Assembly: GCA_020072645.1 (NCBI GenBank)
Contig: JAIQGK010000003.1
Location: forward strand, 372,001-436,000
Direction: 5' to 3'
Source: Terriglobia bacterium
Lineage (GTDB): Bacteria > Acidobacteriota > Terriglobia > Terriglobales > Acidobacteriaceae
Length of the DNA: 64,000 nt
The position numbers were made by a program, and so were the translations under genes. How positions within the stretch are numbered: the stretch's first letter is position 1; every line of letters starts with the position of its first letter. The notes under the pieces were generated by a model. It was not told the origin of the DNA. It did no database searches and saw only the letters and a list, made by a program, of their open reading frames with translations. Of the stretch, positions 33,262 to 42,465 are shown piece by piece.

Positions 33262-34350
33262 TTATGCCGGTTGTTGCTGTGTCATGCAATGAATGGCGCC
33301 CAGGCCCCAGATGAAATCTCCGCAGTGTATGCCGACGATTTCGCGATCAGGAAACAGGCTGGCAAGAATATTCAGCGCAAGACGATCATGCGGATCGTTG
33401 AAGGTCGGCGCCAGCACCAGTCCATTGGCGATATAAAAATTGGCATAGCTGGCGGGCAGGCGCTGTCCGCGAAAGATCACGGGGCGGGGAAGCGGCAGTT
33501 CGACGATCTGGAGTTTCCGTCCCTGAAGATCAGTGGCGGCGCGAAGACGACGTAAATTTTCTTGCAGCGGTTCATAGTTGGCATCGGTTTTGTTTGGCTC
33601 GACCACTGTTAGCACCGTATCGGTCGAGACAAAGCGAGAAATATCATCTACGTGGCCGTGCGTGTCGTCGCCCTTGATGCCACATCCCAGCCAGATTACT
33701 TTTTCGACTCCAAGATAATCAGCAAACACTTGCTCCAGGTCGCGTTGTGAGAGTCCCGGGTTGCGCTGCTGCACCTTGCTAAGAAGGCATTCTTCCGTGC
33801 TCAGCATTAGTCCCTGGCCATTCACATCAATGCTGCCGCCTTCAAGGACCACCCGATGTGCCTTGCCATTGCGCTCAAGGATAGGCGTAAACTGCCGAAG
33901 CTTGAGCTTCTTCCCGATGCGCTCAGGAAGCTGATTGTCATGCTTCCAGTCGGAATACTTGGCCCAGGCATTGAAGCGCCAGTTAGTCAGCGCGATCCCT
34001 TCTTGATTTCTGACAAAGGTAGGGCCGGAGTCGCGCGTCCAGATGCGGTTTGTGGGCCAGAGGTGAAACTTTACGCGCTTCGTGTCGACATGGCTGCGCT
34101 TCAGAACCTCACGCGCAGTTTGTTTCTCTCGCGCGGAGCCAACGATCAGGTTTACGTCTTCCACGCGGCCCAGATGGCGGATGATATCGGCAAAGACCCA
34201 GGGTATGGCGTCGAATTTTCCCGGCCAGTCTGAGCGGTTGTGCGGCCACGCCAACCACGTGGACTGGTGTGGCTCCCATTCGGCGGGCATACGATAGCCG
34301 AGAGATTGGGGCGTGGGCTGCGGATCTGACGGCGTTTTCGCGCGAGACAT
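33262..34350 (-). CDS. aguA: agmatine deiminase
   Basis: This 362-residue member of the guanidino-group-modifying superfamily opens YRMPAEWEPHQSTWLAWPHN, has TRDSGPTFV, a central GGSIDVNGQG and GDDTHGHVDD, and ends with the active-site Cys357 in GLGAIHCMTQQQP. It converts agmatine to N-carbamoylputrescine plus ammonia. Its ATG shares one base with the aguB stop (TAATG), so the two are coupled. With pyruvoyl arginine decarboxylase at 38.1 kb it completes arginine-to-putrescine. Confidence 0.93.
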   Translation of the reverse strand: MSRAKTPSDPQPTPQSLGYRMPAEWEPHQSTWLAWPHNRSDWPGKFDAIPWVFADIIRHLGRVEDVNLIVGSAREKQTAREVLKRSHVDTKRVKFHLWPTNRIWTRDSGPTFVRNQEGIALTNWRFNAWAKYSDWKHDNQLPERIGKKLKLRQFTPILERNGKAHRVVLEGGSIDVNGQGLMLSTEECLLSKVQQRNPGLSQRDLEQVFADYLGVEKVIWLGCGIKGDDTHGHVDDISRFVSTDTVLTVVEPNKTDANYEPLQENLRRLRAATDLQGRKLQIVELPLPRPVIFRGQRLPASYANFYIANGLVLAPTFNDPHDRLALNILASLFPDREIVGIHCGDFIWGLGAIHCMTQQQPA

Positions 34351-35252
34351 TAATCCAGGAACCTGTGTGTTATGCCGCCATAGCTATCAATGCGGCGGTC
34401 GCGTAGGAATGGCCAGTTGCGGCGGACGTCTTCAAGATGTTTCAGATCGCATTGTCCTATCAAGATTTCTTCTTTGTCGTGTGACGCTTCCACAATGATC
34501 CGTCCGAAGGGGTCGCAGAGAAACGAGCCGCCCCAGAATTCCAGGCCTTTGCCCTGAGCGCGATTGCCGCGAATGTCGCCAAACTCGTGGCCCACCCGGT
34601 TGACCACACCCACAAAAACGCCGTTGGCGATGGCATGGGCGCGCTGAATCGTCCTCCATGCGTCATGCTGGGCCACGCCAAACTCGGCTTTTTCGTCAGG
34701 GTGCCAGCCTATGGCAGTGGGATAAAAAAGAATGTTGGCGCCTTGCAACGCCGTCAGGCGCGCGCCTTCTGGATACCACTGATCCCAGCAGACGAGAGCT
34801 CCCATGCGTCCATACTCAGTGTCAAAGGCTTTAAAGCCAAGATCGCCCGGAGTGAAATAGAATTTCTCGTAATAAAGAGGGTCGTCCGGGATGTGCATCT
34901 TGCGATAGAGGCCTTTGGTACTGCCATCGGCATCAAGAATCACTGCGGTGTTGTGGTAAAGGCCGCGGGTGCGCTTTTCGAAGACAGAAACGACGACCGT
35001 AGTTTGGGTTTCGCGGGCAACGGCGGAAAACGCTTCTGTGGTCGGGCCAGGGATCGTCTCGGCCAAATCGAAGAGCGCGGCATCTTCACGCTGGCAGAAA
35101 TACTGCGTGCGGAAAAGTTCCGGCAGGCAGACCATTTGCGCACCCTGCTTAGCAGCGGAGCGGACTTTTTCCACGGCCCGGCGAACGTTGTCGTCGGGGT
35201 CGGCAGAGCAGTGCATCTGGATCAGCCCCACGGTAAAGATGTCAGAAGCCAA
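34350..35252 (-). CDS. aguB: N-carbamoylputrescine amidase (carbon-nitrogen hydrolase)
   Basis: This 300-residue nitrilase-superfamily enzyme has the full Glu-Lys-Cys triad: Glu45 (LPELFRTQYF), Lys118 (LYRKMHIPD) and Cys155 (ALVCWDQWYPEGAR). The WYPEGAR stretch is typical of AguB. It hydrolyses N-carbamoylputrescine to putrescine, CO2 and ammonia. It is first in a two-gene operon with aguA. Confidence 0.93.
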   Translation of the reverse strand: MASDIFTVGLIQMHCSADPDDNVRRAVEKVRSAAKQGAQMVCLPELFRTQYFCQREDAALFDLAETIPGPTTEAFSAVARETQTTVVVSVFEKRTRGLYHNTAVILDADGSTKGLYRKMHIPDDPLYYEKFYFTPGDLGFKAFDTEYGRMGALVCWDQWYPEGARLTALQGANILFYPTAIGWHPDEKAEFGVAQHDAWRTIQRAHAIANGVFVGVVNRVGHEFGDIRGNRAQGKGLEFWGGSFLCDPFGRIIVEASHDKEEILIGQCDLKHLEDVRRNWPFLRDRRIDSYGGITHRFLD

Positions 35253-35318
35253 AGTATTTCCTCGTGATCAGTTCTTGAAAAGAATAAGAATAGCAGACAC
35301 GACTTTCACGATTAATGC

Positions 35319-35654
35319 CTATCGCTGCAGCAGGAGAACGTTGTGGCCTTCCGGGTCGTGAAGCACAGCCCATTTTGCCTGGCGCTCAACAAAACGGTGT
35401 TCTCCAATGGCGCTTATGGCTGCCTGCAGGTCCGAAACTTCAAAAAATAAAACTGCCTTGTCCAGCGAAGGATACGATTCAGAGCCTTTGAGTTCGAGGC
35501 AGACAAAGCCTGCATCGGTGTTAAATCTCGCATATCGTTGTGGATCCTCGTCGGAAATTTCGAGGCCCATCGTATCGGCATAAAACGCCCTGGCTTTCTT
35601 CAGATCGCTGAAGTAAAGCTCAACGCCCGTAAATCGCGCGCCTATGGATTCCAT
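35319..35654 (-). CDS. VOC-family protein
   Basis: This 111-residue glyoxalase-fold protein has FTGVELYFSDLKKARAFYADTMGLE at the start, CLELKGSESYPSLDKAVLFFEV in the middle and LHDPEGHNVLLLQR at the end. The metal-site Glu of classical glyoxalases is replaced around the last strand (NVLLL), so it may not be an enzyme of that type. Upstream of aguB by about 65 bases on the same strand, it could belong to the polyamine operon. Function unknown. Confidence 0.8.
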   Translation of the reverse strand: MESIGARFTGVELYFSDLKKARAFYADTMGLEISDEDPQRYARFNTDAGFVCLELKGSESYPSLDKAVLFFEVSDLQAAISAIGEHRFVERQAKWAVLHDPEGHNVLLLQR

Positions 35655-35773
35655 GTTTCACTCCTCGAGCGGATGCTATCTTCTCACGCGCCGGTGCGCA
35701 AGGTGGTTTGACTCTGAGACGCGCAGCGTTTACTTTTTAAAGTTTGCCCCAAACGAATCCTAGAGGTGAAGCA

Positions 35774-36871
35774 TTGAGCAAGAAGCAGGAAGGCACAGGC
35801 ATTGACCGCAAGCTGCACGATCCAGTGCAGGACAAGCTTTCTCCGGTGTTTCCGCTGGATCTTTCCAAAGCCAAGAGCATCAGCGACCTGATGCGCGGCA
35901 TGGCGGACACTGCCTTCACCGGTCGCCAGCTGGGAGAAGCGGTGGATGTGCTGGAAGCGATGGCCCGCGACAAAGACTGCTTTGTCGTCATGACTCTGGC
36001 CGGCGCCATGACGGTGGCTAAACAGGGTTTGATTGTCTGCGATCTGATCGATAAAGGTCTGGTAAATGCCATTGTCTCCACCGGCGCGCTCATGGCGCAT
36101 GGATTGGTTGAGGCCACCGGCTGCAACCACTATCGCTATGACCCCAGAATGAACGACGTTGAGTTGTACGAAGCGGGTTACAACCGCGTTTATGACACAC
36201 TGGAGCCGGAGCAGAACCTGGACCACGTTGAGCTGGTGATGGAAGAAGTGCTGGGCAAGTGGGATCCGCAACAGATCATGTGTTCCTGGAAGCTAAACCG
36301 CGCGATAGGCGACCACCTGAAGCACCATGCCAAAGGGCGGGGAATTTTAAAATCGGCGTATGAGAAGAATGTTCCGGTCTTTGTTCCGGCGTTCACGGAT
36401 TCAGAGATGGGGCTGGATGTGGCACTGAACAATCGCATGCGCGCCAGAGAAGGCAAGCCGCAGTTGCGCTACGATCCTTTCCTTGACCTTAATTATTTTG
36501 CGGAAACGCTGCTGCAGCAGAAAAAGCTGGGTATTCTGACCATTGGCGGCGGCGTGCCACGAAACTGGGCACAGCAGTTTGGGCCTTATTGTGAACTGCG
36601 GGTGCGTCGCGCGGGAGAAGATGTGCCGCTCAAGCGTTATCACTATGGCGTGCGCATCTGTCCAGAGCCGGTGTATTGGGGAGGACTTTCCGGGTCGCCT
36701 TATTCAGAAGCAATCTCATGGGGCAAGTTCGTCCCGCCGGCCGAAGGCGGCCGTTTTGGCGAGGTCTTTATCGACGCGACGGTCGGCTTGCCGATCATGT
36801 GCGCAGCGGTGTTTGAAAGGCTGGGGAAGGGATACAAAAAAGCATCGTTGCAGAGGAAGGTCGCACTATAA
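35774..36871 (+). CDS. deoxyhypusine-synthase-like enzyme (probable homospermidine synthase)
   Basis: The frame is open from TTG 35744, but AGAGGTGAAGC just before TTG 35774 (LSKKQEG) marks the likely start, giving 365 residues. Features are the NAD site region (VVMTLAGAMTVAKQGL, IVSTGALMAHGLVEATG), TIGGGVPRNW, and EAISWGKF with the catalytic Lys318 that corresponds to Lys329 of human DHS. Bacteria lack eIF5A, and studied bacterial DHS-like proteins make homospermidine from putrescine and spermidine or deoxyhypusine-like products. Its place beside aguA, aguB and pyruvoyl ADC supports a polyamine role. Confidence 0.85.
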   Translation: MSKKQEGTGIDRKLHDPVQDKLSPVFPLDLSKAKSISDLMRGMADTAFTGRQLGEAVDVLEAMARDKDCFVVMTLAGAMTVAKQGLIVCDLIDKGLVNAIVSTGALMAHGLVEATGCNHYRYDPRMNDVELYEAGYNRVYDTLEPEQNLDHVELVMEEVLGKWDPQQIMCSWKLNRAIGDHLKHHAKGRGILKSAYEKNVPVFVPAFTDSEMGLDVALNNRMRAREGKPQLRYDPFLDLNYFAETLLQQKKLGILTIGGGVPRNWAQQFGPYCELRVRRAGEDVPLKRYHYGVRICPEPVYWGGLSGSPYSEAISWGKFVPPAEGGRFGEVFIDATVGLPIMCAAVFERLGKGYKKASLQRKVAL

Positions 36872-36878
36872 TTCCTTT

Positions 36879-37112
36879 ATGAGTCGAGATGCAGGTGAAA
36901 TATTTAAAGAAGCTTTGGCGCTTCCACCTGAAGCCCGGGCTGCTCTGGCAGATTACTTGTGGGACAGCCTTGATCCGGAAGTGGACGCAGACGCTGAAGA
37001 AGCTTGGCGCCAGGAAATTAGGCGGCGCATCCTTGATCTGGATTCCGATAAGGTAGTCGCCATATCCTGGTCTGAAGCCAGCGCGCGCCTGCTCGCTAAG
37101 CTTCCAAACTAG
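36879..37112 (+). CDS. addiction-module-type small protein (RelB-like antitoxin family)
   Basis: This 77-residue protein from ATG 36879 begins 8 bases after the DHS-like stop. The pattern IFKEALALPPEARAALADYLWDSLDP and EAWRQEIRRRILDLDSDKVV is that of the putative addiction-module component family (PF09720). No toxin gene of ParE/RelE type follows; the next gene is convergent. It is therefore an orphan antitoxin or a solitary regulator. The frame extends upstream to 36543 only inside the DHS gene. Confidence 0.8.
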   Translation: MSRDAGEIFKEALALPPEARAALADYLWDSLDPEVDADAEEAWRQEIRRRILDLDSDKVVAISWSEASARLLAKLPN

Positions 37113-37117
37113 ACCAT

Positions 37118-38011
37118 TCAACCGCCCATAGCTGCGCGCTTGATCTGGGCATTGATTTCCCCGCCGATGAGAAATGCCAGGCCGATGACGTACAGCCACA
37201 CTAGGAGAATCATCATTGCTCCAAGAGATCCATAGGTCGCCGTGTATGTGTTGAAGAAATGCAGGTAGACACGAAGCCCCGCCGAAGCAGTAAGCCAAAG
37301 GAATTCACCAAAAAGTGAGCCGGGCGTAATCCAGTGCCACTGACGTTGGTCCAGGCTCGGTCCAAAGTAATAGATCAGAGAGAACGACAAAGCCAGGAAA
37401 AGCACGACGGCTACCCATTGCAGGCCCTTCCAGACAATCACAACGGTGGACGTGAGGTGAAGCTTGATGCCGATCCAATCACTAAAGTGCTCGCCTGCAA
37501 GCATGATAACCAGCGAGGTTATGAGGAGGGTCAAGATTGCGATTGTAAGTCCGAGTGCGATGACCCGGCCCCTGAACCAGCTACGAGATTCGCGTACATG
37601 ATAGACCGCGTTCAGGGTAGAAATCATCGAACTCATGCCGCCAGAAGCAAACCAGAGGGTAAGGACGATGCCAAACGTGAGCTTGCCACTTGTGGCGTTC
37701 GCGGCCATCTCGAGTGTGATGGCCTTCAGTAGCTGGAACGCCGGCGGCGGAAGAAAACCCGCGAAGTACGATAGCAGGCTGCTTTGTAGCTCGTGGCTGC
37801 GGGATGCAAACAAGCCAAACAGGGTGAGTATGAACAGCAACAGGGGGAAGAGGGCAAGCAGGAAATTGTATGCCAGCTCAGAAGCACGTCCGAAGATGTC
37901 ATCTTTGTCGATGCCATGAACCACCCTTCTGGTGAGCTGCCAGAAGGTCAATCCGCCCAAGTTCCAAATCGGTTCGAGTTGTTTCCCCACGCTGGAGCCG
38001 GAAGGCGCCAT
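37118..38011 (-). CDS. YihY/BrkB-family inner-membrane protein
   Basis: This is a 297-residue protein from ATG 38011 (MAPSGSSVGKQLEP); a start at 38068 is possible. It has six membrane helices in the YihY/BrkB pattern: DIFGRASELAYNFLLALFPLLLFIL, GMSSMISTLNAVYHVRESRSW, YFGPSLDQRQWHWITPGSLFGEFLWL and YGSLGAMMILLVWLYVIGLAFLIGGEINA. The family is widespread and its function is still unclear. It converges on the small addiction-module gene. Confidence 0.88.
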   Translation of the reverse strand: MAPSGSSVGKQLEPIWNLGGLTFWQLTRRVVHGIDKDDIFGRASELAYNFLLALFPLLLFILTLFGLFASRSHELQSSLLSYFAGFLPPPAFQLLKAITLEMAANATSGKLTFGIVLTLWFASGGMSSMISTLNAVYHVRESRSWFRGRVIALGLTIAILTLLITSLVIMLAGEHFSDWIGIKLHLTSTVVIVWKGLQWVAVVLFLALSFSLIYYFGPSLDQRQWHWITPGSLFGEFLWLTASAGLRVYLHFFNTYTATYGSLGAMMILLVWLYVIGLAFLIGGEINAQIKRAAMGG

Positions 38012-38076
38012 AAATAAAGATCTACGTTTCGAGCTCTCAGCAAGAGTAATTCTCCAGCTGGGCGGCAATCCCGCTT

Positions 38077-38622
38077 CTATTCAAAGATCAGAATCGCCGA
38101 CGCAATCACTGTGGTCCAGAGTCCGCGTTTGTCCCCAACGCCGCTCTGGGTGATGTTGGTCGTGCGGACGATCTTGTTGGAGATCCGGTAAATTTCTTTT
38201 TTCTCGTCCCAGGAAGTATCAGGATTAAAATCCACGTTGAGAGTGGTGGCGAGCATCTCTGCGGCCAGCTCTTCAGCGTATTCCCCGGCCACATCATCCG
38301 CCTCGCCAAAGGAATGGTGCTCGCTCAGGTAGCCGTAGGTGCTGCGGTCCGCGGGCATGGCTAGGCCAATGCTGGCAGCGGTGAGGCGATGAGGCTCGCG
38401 CGTGGAGTTTTCCGCAACCACGGCAAAGGTGACTTCGCCGGGATGCAGGTATTTCACGCCTTCCTTGCGCGAGATCAGCTTGCAGTGAGGTGGAAAAATG
38501 GAGGAAACCCGGACCAGGTTCTGCGCCGCGATTCCCGCATCCCTGAGCGCCAACTCAAAAGATGTGAGTCTTTCTTTGTGCTTGCCCACTCCGTTGGTCA
38601 GGAAGATGCGCTTCGGCACCAT
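38077..38622 (-). CDS. pdaD: pyruvoyl-dependent arginine decarboxylase
   Basis: This is a 181-residue protein from ATG 38622 ([13 protein letters not shown]), with the frame open to 38730. It has the self-processing site [10 protein letters not shown], with cleavage between Ser40 and Ser41 to form the pyruvoyl group on the beta chain (matching Ser52-Ser53 in the M. jannaschii enzyme). [16 protein letters not shown] and [12 protein letters not shown] are further landmarks. It converts arginine to agmatine, feeding AguA/AguB, which lie 4 kb away on the same strand. This avoids ornithine. Confidence 0.9.
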   Translation of the reverse strand: MVPKRIFLTNGVGKHKERLTSFELALRDAGIAAQNLVRVSSIFPPHCKLISRKEGVKYLHPGEVTFAVVAENSTREPHRLTAASIGLAMPADRSTYGYLSEHHSFGEADDVAGEYAEELAAEMLATTLNVDFNPDTSWDEKKEIYRISNKIVRTTNITQSGVGDKRGLWTTVIASAILIFE

Positions 38623-38859
38623 GTTTAAACCCAATTTGCTTGCCTCCAAAAAAGCTGGTTTTTCGTGAATAAAAAAAATAACACACGTGGAGAGTTGAGC
38701 GCAGAAAATTTGTGTAAAACTTTGGCCCATTAAAAAACAGGATCGCAGGAAAGGCTTGAGCTTCTCTCATGTGCACCGAATCTGGTGCAAGTGCGATTCA
38801 AGTGCGAAGCAGAAGGCCGGGGAGTGTAAGCGGCAATTCTTACTGGCCCGAAGTCGAGA

Positions 38860-39777
38860 TTAGCCGCCCGGTTGCGACGCAGCTGCGGCCAAAGGAGGGT
38901 GCTTGATCTTGACCGCAATTTCCATAAAAGCCAGCGCGGCGCGGCTTAAGGCCTTGTCCTTGCGAAAGACGAGGGCCAAATCGCGGCGGAGAGAGGCGTC
39001 CCCCATGGGAATTGCCGCCAGAACACCTGCTTTTACGTCTTCTATAACATTGGAGCGTGCGATGAAGCCCACGCCAACGTCGGCGGCCACAAAGCGCTTG
39101 AGCAGTTCGCTGGAATCAAGTTCCATGGCGATCCTGGGCTTGAGCCGGCGCTCTTCAAATAGATTTTCAATCGAGTCACGCGTGCGGCCCAGCTTGGGAA
39201 GGAGCAGGGGAAAAGGCACCACGTCGGCAATGCTGGCCTGCGGCATTCGGCTGAGCGGATGGCCGGGTGGCGCAATGATAACGAGCTCGTCGCGATGAAT
39301 ATTCACCACCGTCAGGCGCTTGTCATCCACTGGCGCGGAAACAACGCCGAAGTCGACTGAATTCTCAATGATCGATTCCAGGATTTTAGCCCGCTCCAGC
39401 CGGCTGATCTGGACGCCCACGTTGGGATAAAGCTTTTTGAATTCGGCAAAGACCTCCGGCAGGATGTGGAGGCAGGTGCCTTCATTGGCGCCAACAACGA
39501 TTTCTCCCCGAGGGACGCGCTCCATTTCCGCTACGGTCGTAAGCATGGTTTTGCGGGTGTCCAGGGTGTGCTCCGCATATTGCTGGAACACCTTGCCCGC
39601 TCCCGTAAGCGCCACCTTGCCGCCACTGCGGTCAAACAGACGGGCGCCTATCTCTTCTTCCAGAGCGCGGATTTGCGCCGAGACCGCCGGCTGCGTACGA
39701 AAGCGCTTCTCCGCCGCGCGGGAAAAGCTGGTGTGGCGCGCGACTTCCAGGAACGTTTCCAGCTGATCAAAGTCCAT
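38860..39777 (-). CDS. LysR-family transcriptional regulator
   Basis: This is a 305-residue protein from ATG 39777 (MDFDQLETFLEVARHTSFSR). The LysR helix-turn-helix spans residues 1-60 (AAEKRFRTQPAVSAQIRALEEEIGARLF), followed by a periplasmic-binding-like effector domain (VVGANEGTCLHILPEV, PGHPLSRM). It is divergent from the quinone-oxidoreductase gene starting at 39877, the usual arrangement for control of that gene and itself. pdaD is downstream but about 240 bases away, so regulation of it is uncertain. Confidence 0.92.
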   Translation of the reverse strand: MDFDQLETFLEVARHTSFSRAAEKRFRTQPAVSAQIRALEEEIGARLFDRSGGKVALTGAGKVFQQYAEHTLDTRKTMLTTVAEMERVPRGEIVVGANEGTCLHILPEVFAEFKKLYPNVGVQISRLERAKILESIIENSVDFGVVSAPVDDKRLTVVNIHRDELVIIAPPGHPLSRMPQASIADVVPFPLLLPKLGRTRDSIENLFEERRLKPRIAMELDSSELLKRFVAADVGVGFIARSNVIEDVKAGVLAAIPMGDASLRRDLALVFRKDKALSRAALAFMEIAVKIKHPPLAAAASQPGG

Positions 39778-39876
39778 GTGGTATCTGATTGGTGGCTCAG
39801 AACGGTATAACATGAAATCCGCTGTGGAAAAGCAGACAAAGATTTCCAGGCACTTGCGGGAGGGCAGTTATCTGGC

Positions 39877-40890
39877 ATGAAAGCTGTGATTGCCGAACAA
39901 TACGGCGGCTCTGAAGTATTGGAACTTAACCATGATCTGCCCGTGCCGCGTGTTGGACCAAACGGCGTGCTAGTAGAGGTGCGCGCTGCCAGCGTGAATC
40001 CGGTGGATTGGAAGCTGAGGCAGGGACTGCTGCATGCAGTGATGCCGGTCGTATTTCCCGTGATCTGGGGCTGCGATCTTTCCGGCGTGGTGAAAGAGGT
40101 TGGACCGTCTGTAACTCTGTTTAAGCCCGGCGACGAAGTTTACGGCATGAAAGATGGCTATGTCGCAAAGACCTATCGAGGAACGTACGCGCAATACGTG
40201 GTGGTTCCGGAGAAATCACTCGCGGCAAAACCAAAAAACCTGACCTATGAAGAAGCAGCCGCGGTGCCCCTGGCGGCATTGACCGCATGGCAGGCGATGA
40301 TCCAGCAGGGAAAGCTCAAACCGGGGCAGCGAGTGCTGATCCATGCCGGCGCAGGCGGCGTGGGAGTGATGGCAATCCAGCTTGCGAAGGCTTTTGGCGC
40401 TTACGTTGCCGCTACGGCCAGCCCGCGCAACCAAGACTTGTTGGGTGAACTTGGCGCCGATCTGGCAATTGATTACACGCGCGAGAAAATCGGTAAGGTG
40501 CGTCCGAAATTTGATCTGGTGCTTGATGGCGTGGGTAGGAGCGTCTGGGCAGAGTCATTTCGAGCACTGAAAATAGGCGGTCGCCTTGTTACTTTAACCG
40601 CGCCCGTTCCAGAGCAGTCAAGCGGCAAGGTGAGATTTTTTGCAACGGCGATTCGAGGAATAGTGTTCGGCGTTGCGCGCGGACTGCTCAGCGGCAAACG
40701 ATTGTCGATGACGCGAGTGAAGCCTCGTGGTGGTGAACTTGAGAAGATTAGTGCTTTGATTGATGCAGGAAAAATTCGTCCGGTAGTTGAAAAAGTATTT
40801 GCTCTGGAGCAGATTGCCGAAGCGCATCGGCTAAGCGAAATCGGCCACGTGAGAGGGAAACTCGTGATAAAGATTCGCGGAACGGAATGA
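39877..40890 (+). CDS. NADPH:quinone-oxidoreductase-like zinc-free alcohol dehydrogenase
   Basis: This 337-residue MDR-superfamily protein has a GroES-like N-terminal half (VNPVDWKLRQGLL, GCDLSGVVKEVGPSVTLFKPGDEVYG) and a Rossmann half with GQRVLIHAGAGGVGVMAIQLAKAFGA. The catalytic and structural zinc cysteines of ADH are absent, so it is of the QOR/enoyl-reductase type. It is divergent from LysR. Reduction of quinones or activated alkenes is likely; substrate unknown. Confidence 0.9.
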   Translation: MKAVIAEQYGGSEVLELNHDLPVPRVGPNGVLVEVRAASVNPVDWKLRQGLLHAVMPVVFPVIWGCDLSGVVKEVGPSVTLFKPGDEVYGMKDGYVAKTYRGTYAQYVVVPEKSLAAKPKNLTYEEAAAVPLAALTAWQAMIQQGKLKPGQRVLIHAGAGGVGVMAIQLAKAFGAYVAATASPRNQDLLGELGADLAIDYTREKIGKVRPKFDLVLDGVGRSVWAESFRALKIGGRLVTLTAPVPEQSSGKVRFFATAIRGIVFGVARGLLSGKRLSMTRVKPRGGELEKISALIDAGKIRPVVEKVFALEQIAEAHRLSEIGHVRGKLVIKIRGTE

Positions 40891-40942
40891 ACTCACACTG
40901 CCGCCGAACACGCGCAGGTCTGCTGACGTATCCGACAAACAG

Positions 40943-40976
40943 AATGGCCCGCCGGGAATAGCGGGCCATTTTATTG
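40943..40976 (+). terminator. intrinsic terminator after the quinone oxidoreductase
   Basis: A 10-bp perfect stem AATGGCCCGC (40943-40952) / GCGGGCCATT (40961-40970) with an 8-base loop is followed by TTATTG. It is 53 bases past the stop codon and is a clear rho-independent terminator. Confidence 0.8.
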
Positions 40977-41083
40977 CCTAGGGGATGGAAAGTTTATGTG
41001 TTGAGAATGACGGCTCGTGACCGGGAAACGCCCGAGTCCATCATTTCGCTGTGTTAGAAGGTTTATGTTTTACGAGCCAGCCA

Positions 41084-42028
41084 TTACGGGCCGGGTTGGG
41101 CAACGGCAGTGCCTGAGGCGCCGGTTGCTACAGTAACGCCTGTTTCCTGTCGAAGCTGCGCCAGTTCATGCTTATAAACATGGTTATCAGGGAATTGCTG
41201 AGCCAGAGCTTCCATCAAATCAAGCGCCTTGGGCTTGTTGTGATCATGCAGCGCGGCGATGACGAGGAAAACCTGCGCAAAAGGCGCCAGGTAGTGGCCC
41301 TTTTCCGCAACAATCTTCAGGTTTTTCAAGCCTGTGGCTTTGTCTGTCTGTGCTCCACCGGCGCGCAGGAACCAACGCACAGCCGAGGACTTGAGACTGG
41401 TCATATAGTTTTCCACGCCAATGGGAAGATAAGCGTCGTAATTGTCAGGGTTCGTTGCAATCAAAGTTTCAGCAAGAGAGCGTGACTGCTTCAGGTATTT
41501 CAACGCGTCCCGTTCCTTGTCCTCAACCAGAGCGAGGTAATCACCATGCAAGCCATCCATCAGAATGCGCGCGAAAATTGCGGTGGCATCCTTGGGATCT
41601 TTGGCCAGACTGGCCTCAGATAAGGTCCTGGTCTTTTCCAGCGCAGCTTCGAACTGCGTTTTCACCGCGGGATCAGGCATGAGCGCTGTGGATTTATCGG
41701 TCTTCTTGTCGTCCGCGATAAACTGGGCTTCCAGGATGTGCAAGCGATCACACTCTGAAAATAGGTACACGGCCGCGTCGGAAACCGGCCCCATCGGATC
41801 GTCCGGATGCTGGCCCTGCCATTCAGTGAAGGCACGGTGGGCCTGATCGAATTGCAGGTTGTACACGCTGCGATATCCGGCTTCAAGTGCTGAGGTCGCG
41901 GTGGTGCTTTGGGCATGGGCCGCCGAGCCGAGCAGTACTACGCTGCATGTGGCCCAAGCCAAAATTCTAAATGCATTTTTGATCTTGCCAAAAAGCGCTT
42001 TTTGCTGGCGCAGATTTTGATTGAACAT
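41084..42028 (-). CDS. secreted TPR-like protein
   Basis: This 314-residue protein has a Sec signal peptide (AWATCSVVLLGSAAHAQ, cleavage after AHA). Repeated helical hairpins with TPR-like spacing follow (LEAGYRSVYNLQFDQAHRAF, EAALEKTRTLSEASLAKDPKDATA, LIATNPDNYDAYLPIGVENYM, LMEALAQQFPDNHVYKHELAQL). The tail is Ala/Thr-rich. It probably works as a periplasmic scaffold. I do not recognise a closer family, though acidobacterial genomes carry many such proteins. Confidence 0.7.
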   Translation of the reverse strand: MFNQNLRQQKALFGKIKNAFRILAWATCSVVLLGSAAHAQSTTATSALEAGYRSVYNLQFDQAHRAFTEWQGQHPDDPMGPVSDAAVYLFSECDRLHILEAQFIADDKKTDKSTALMPDPAVKTQFEAALEKTRTLSEASLAKDPKDATAIFARILMDGLHGDYLALVEDKERDALKYLKQSRSLAETLIATNPDNYDAYLPIGVENYMTSLKSSAVRWFLRAGGAQTDKATGLKNLKIVAEKGHYLAPFAQVFLVIAALHDHNKPKALDLMEALAQQFPDNHVYKHELAQLRQETGVTVATGASGTAVAQPGP

Positions 42029-42465
42029 TATTCGCCCTTCATTTTTTGTTGGATACTGCTTACATATCGCATGGGTGGTGATTCACAAAAGCTGCCTACT
42101 GCCTTGATATGGGGGATATCACAGTGGCTGCGATCAACTCGAAAGGGTTTTTGGGGATTGTTTTGTCCCGGCTATTGGATGATACCGTAGTGGCCTCGGT
42201 CGCTAAAAAAAGAAAATGTTTTTAAATTTCTGTGCGCAATATTCCACCAAATATGTGCAACGCTTTGCACGTTGCGCAGATTTGGCATTCGGCAGCACGG
42301 GCGCATATGTATAAATTCGCCCTGAGCTGCGGCCTGTAGGACTGATGTTCCAAAGCCATCGTCGCTTGCGTGGCCACTCCCTCTTGCGATGAGCAGCGGT
42401 GTGAGAGTGATGACACCAAATCCACCTGTTAAAGACTACCGGTCTCCATTCGAAACTATGTGTGG
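42029..42465. other. intergenic region, nothing identified
   Basis: The 437 bases between two minus-strand genes contain only short non-protein-like frames and an A/T-rich patch near 42206-42228. No repeat, RNA gene or clear promoter stood out. Confidence 0.5.

Noticed and set aside
34587-35267. 226-residue plus-strand open frame
   Set aside because: Antisense to aguB, whose catalytic triad is intact.
36543-37112. single 189-residue protein covering the DHS 3' end and the small addiction-module gene
   Set aside because: The first part is the DHS gene in another frame; only the last 77 residues from ATG 36879 match a family.
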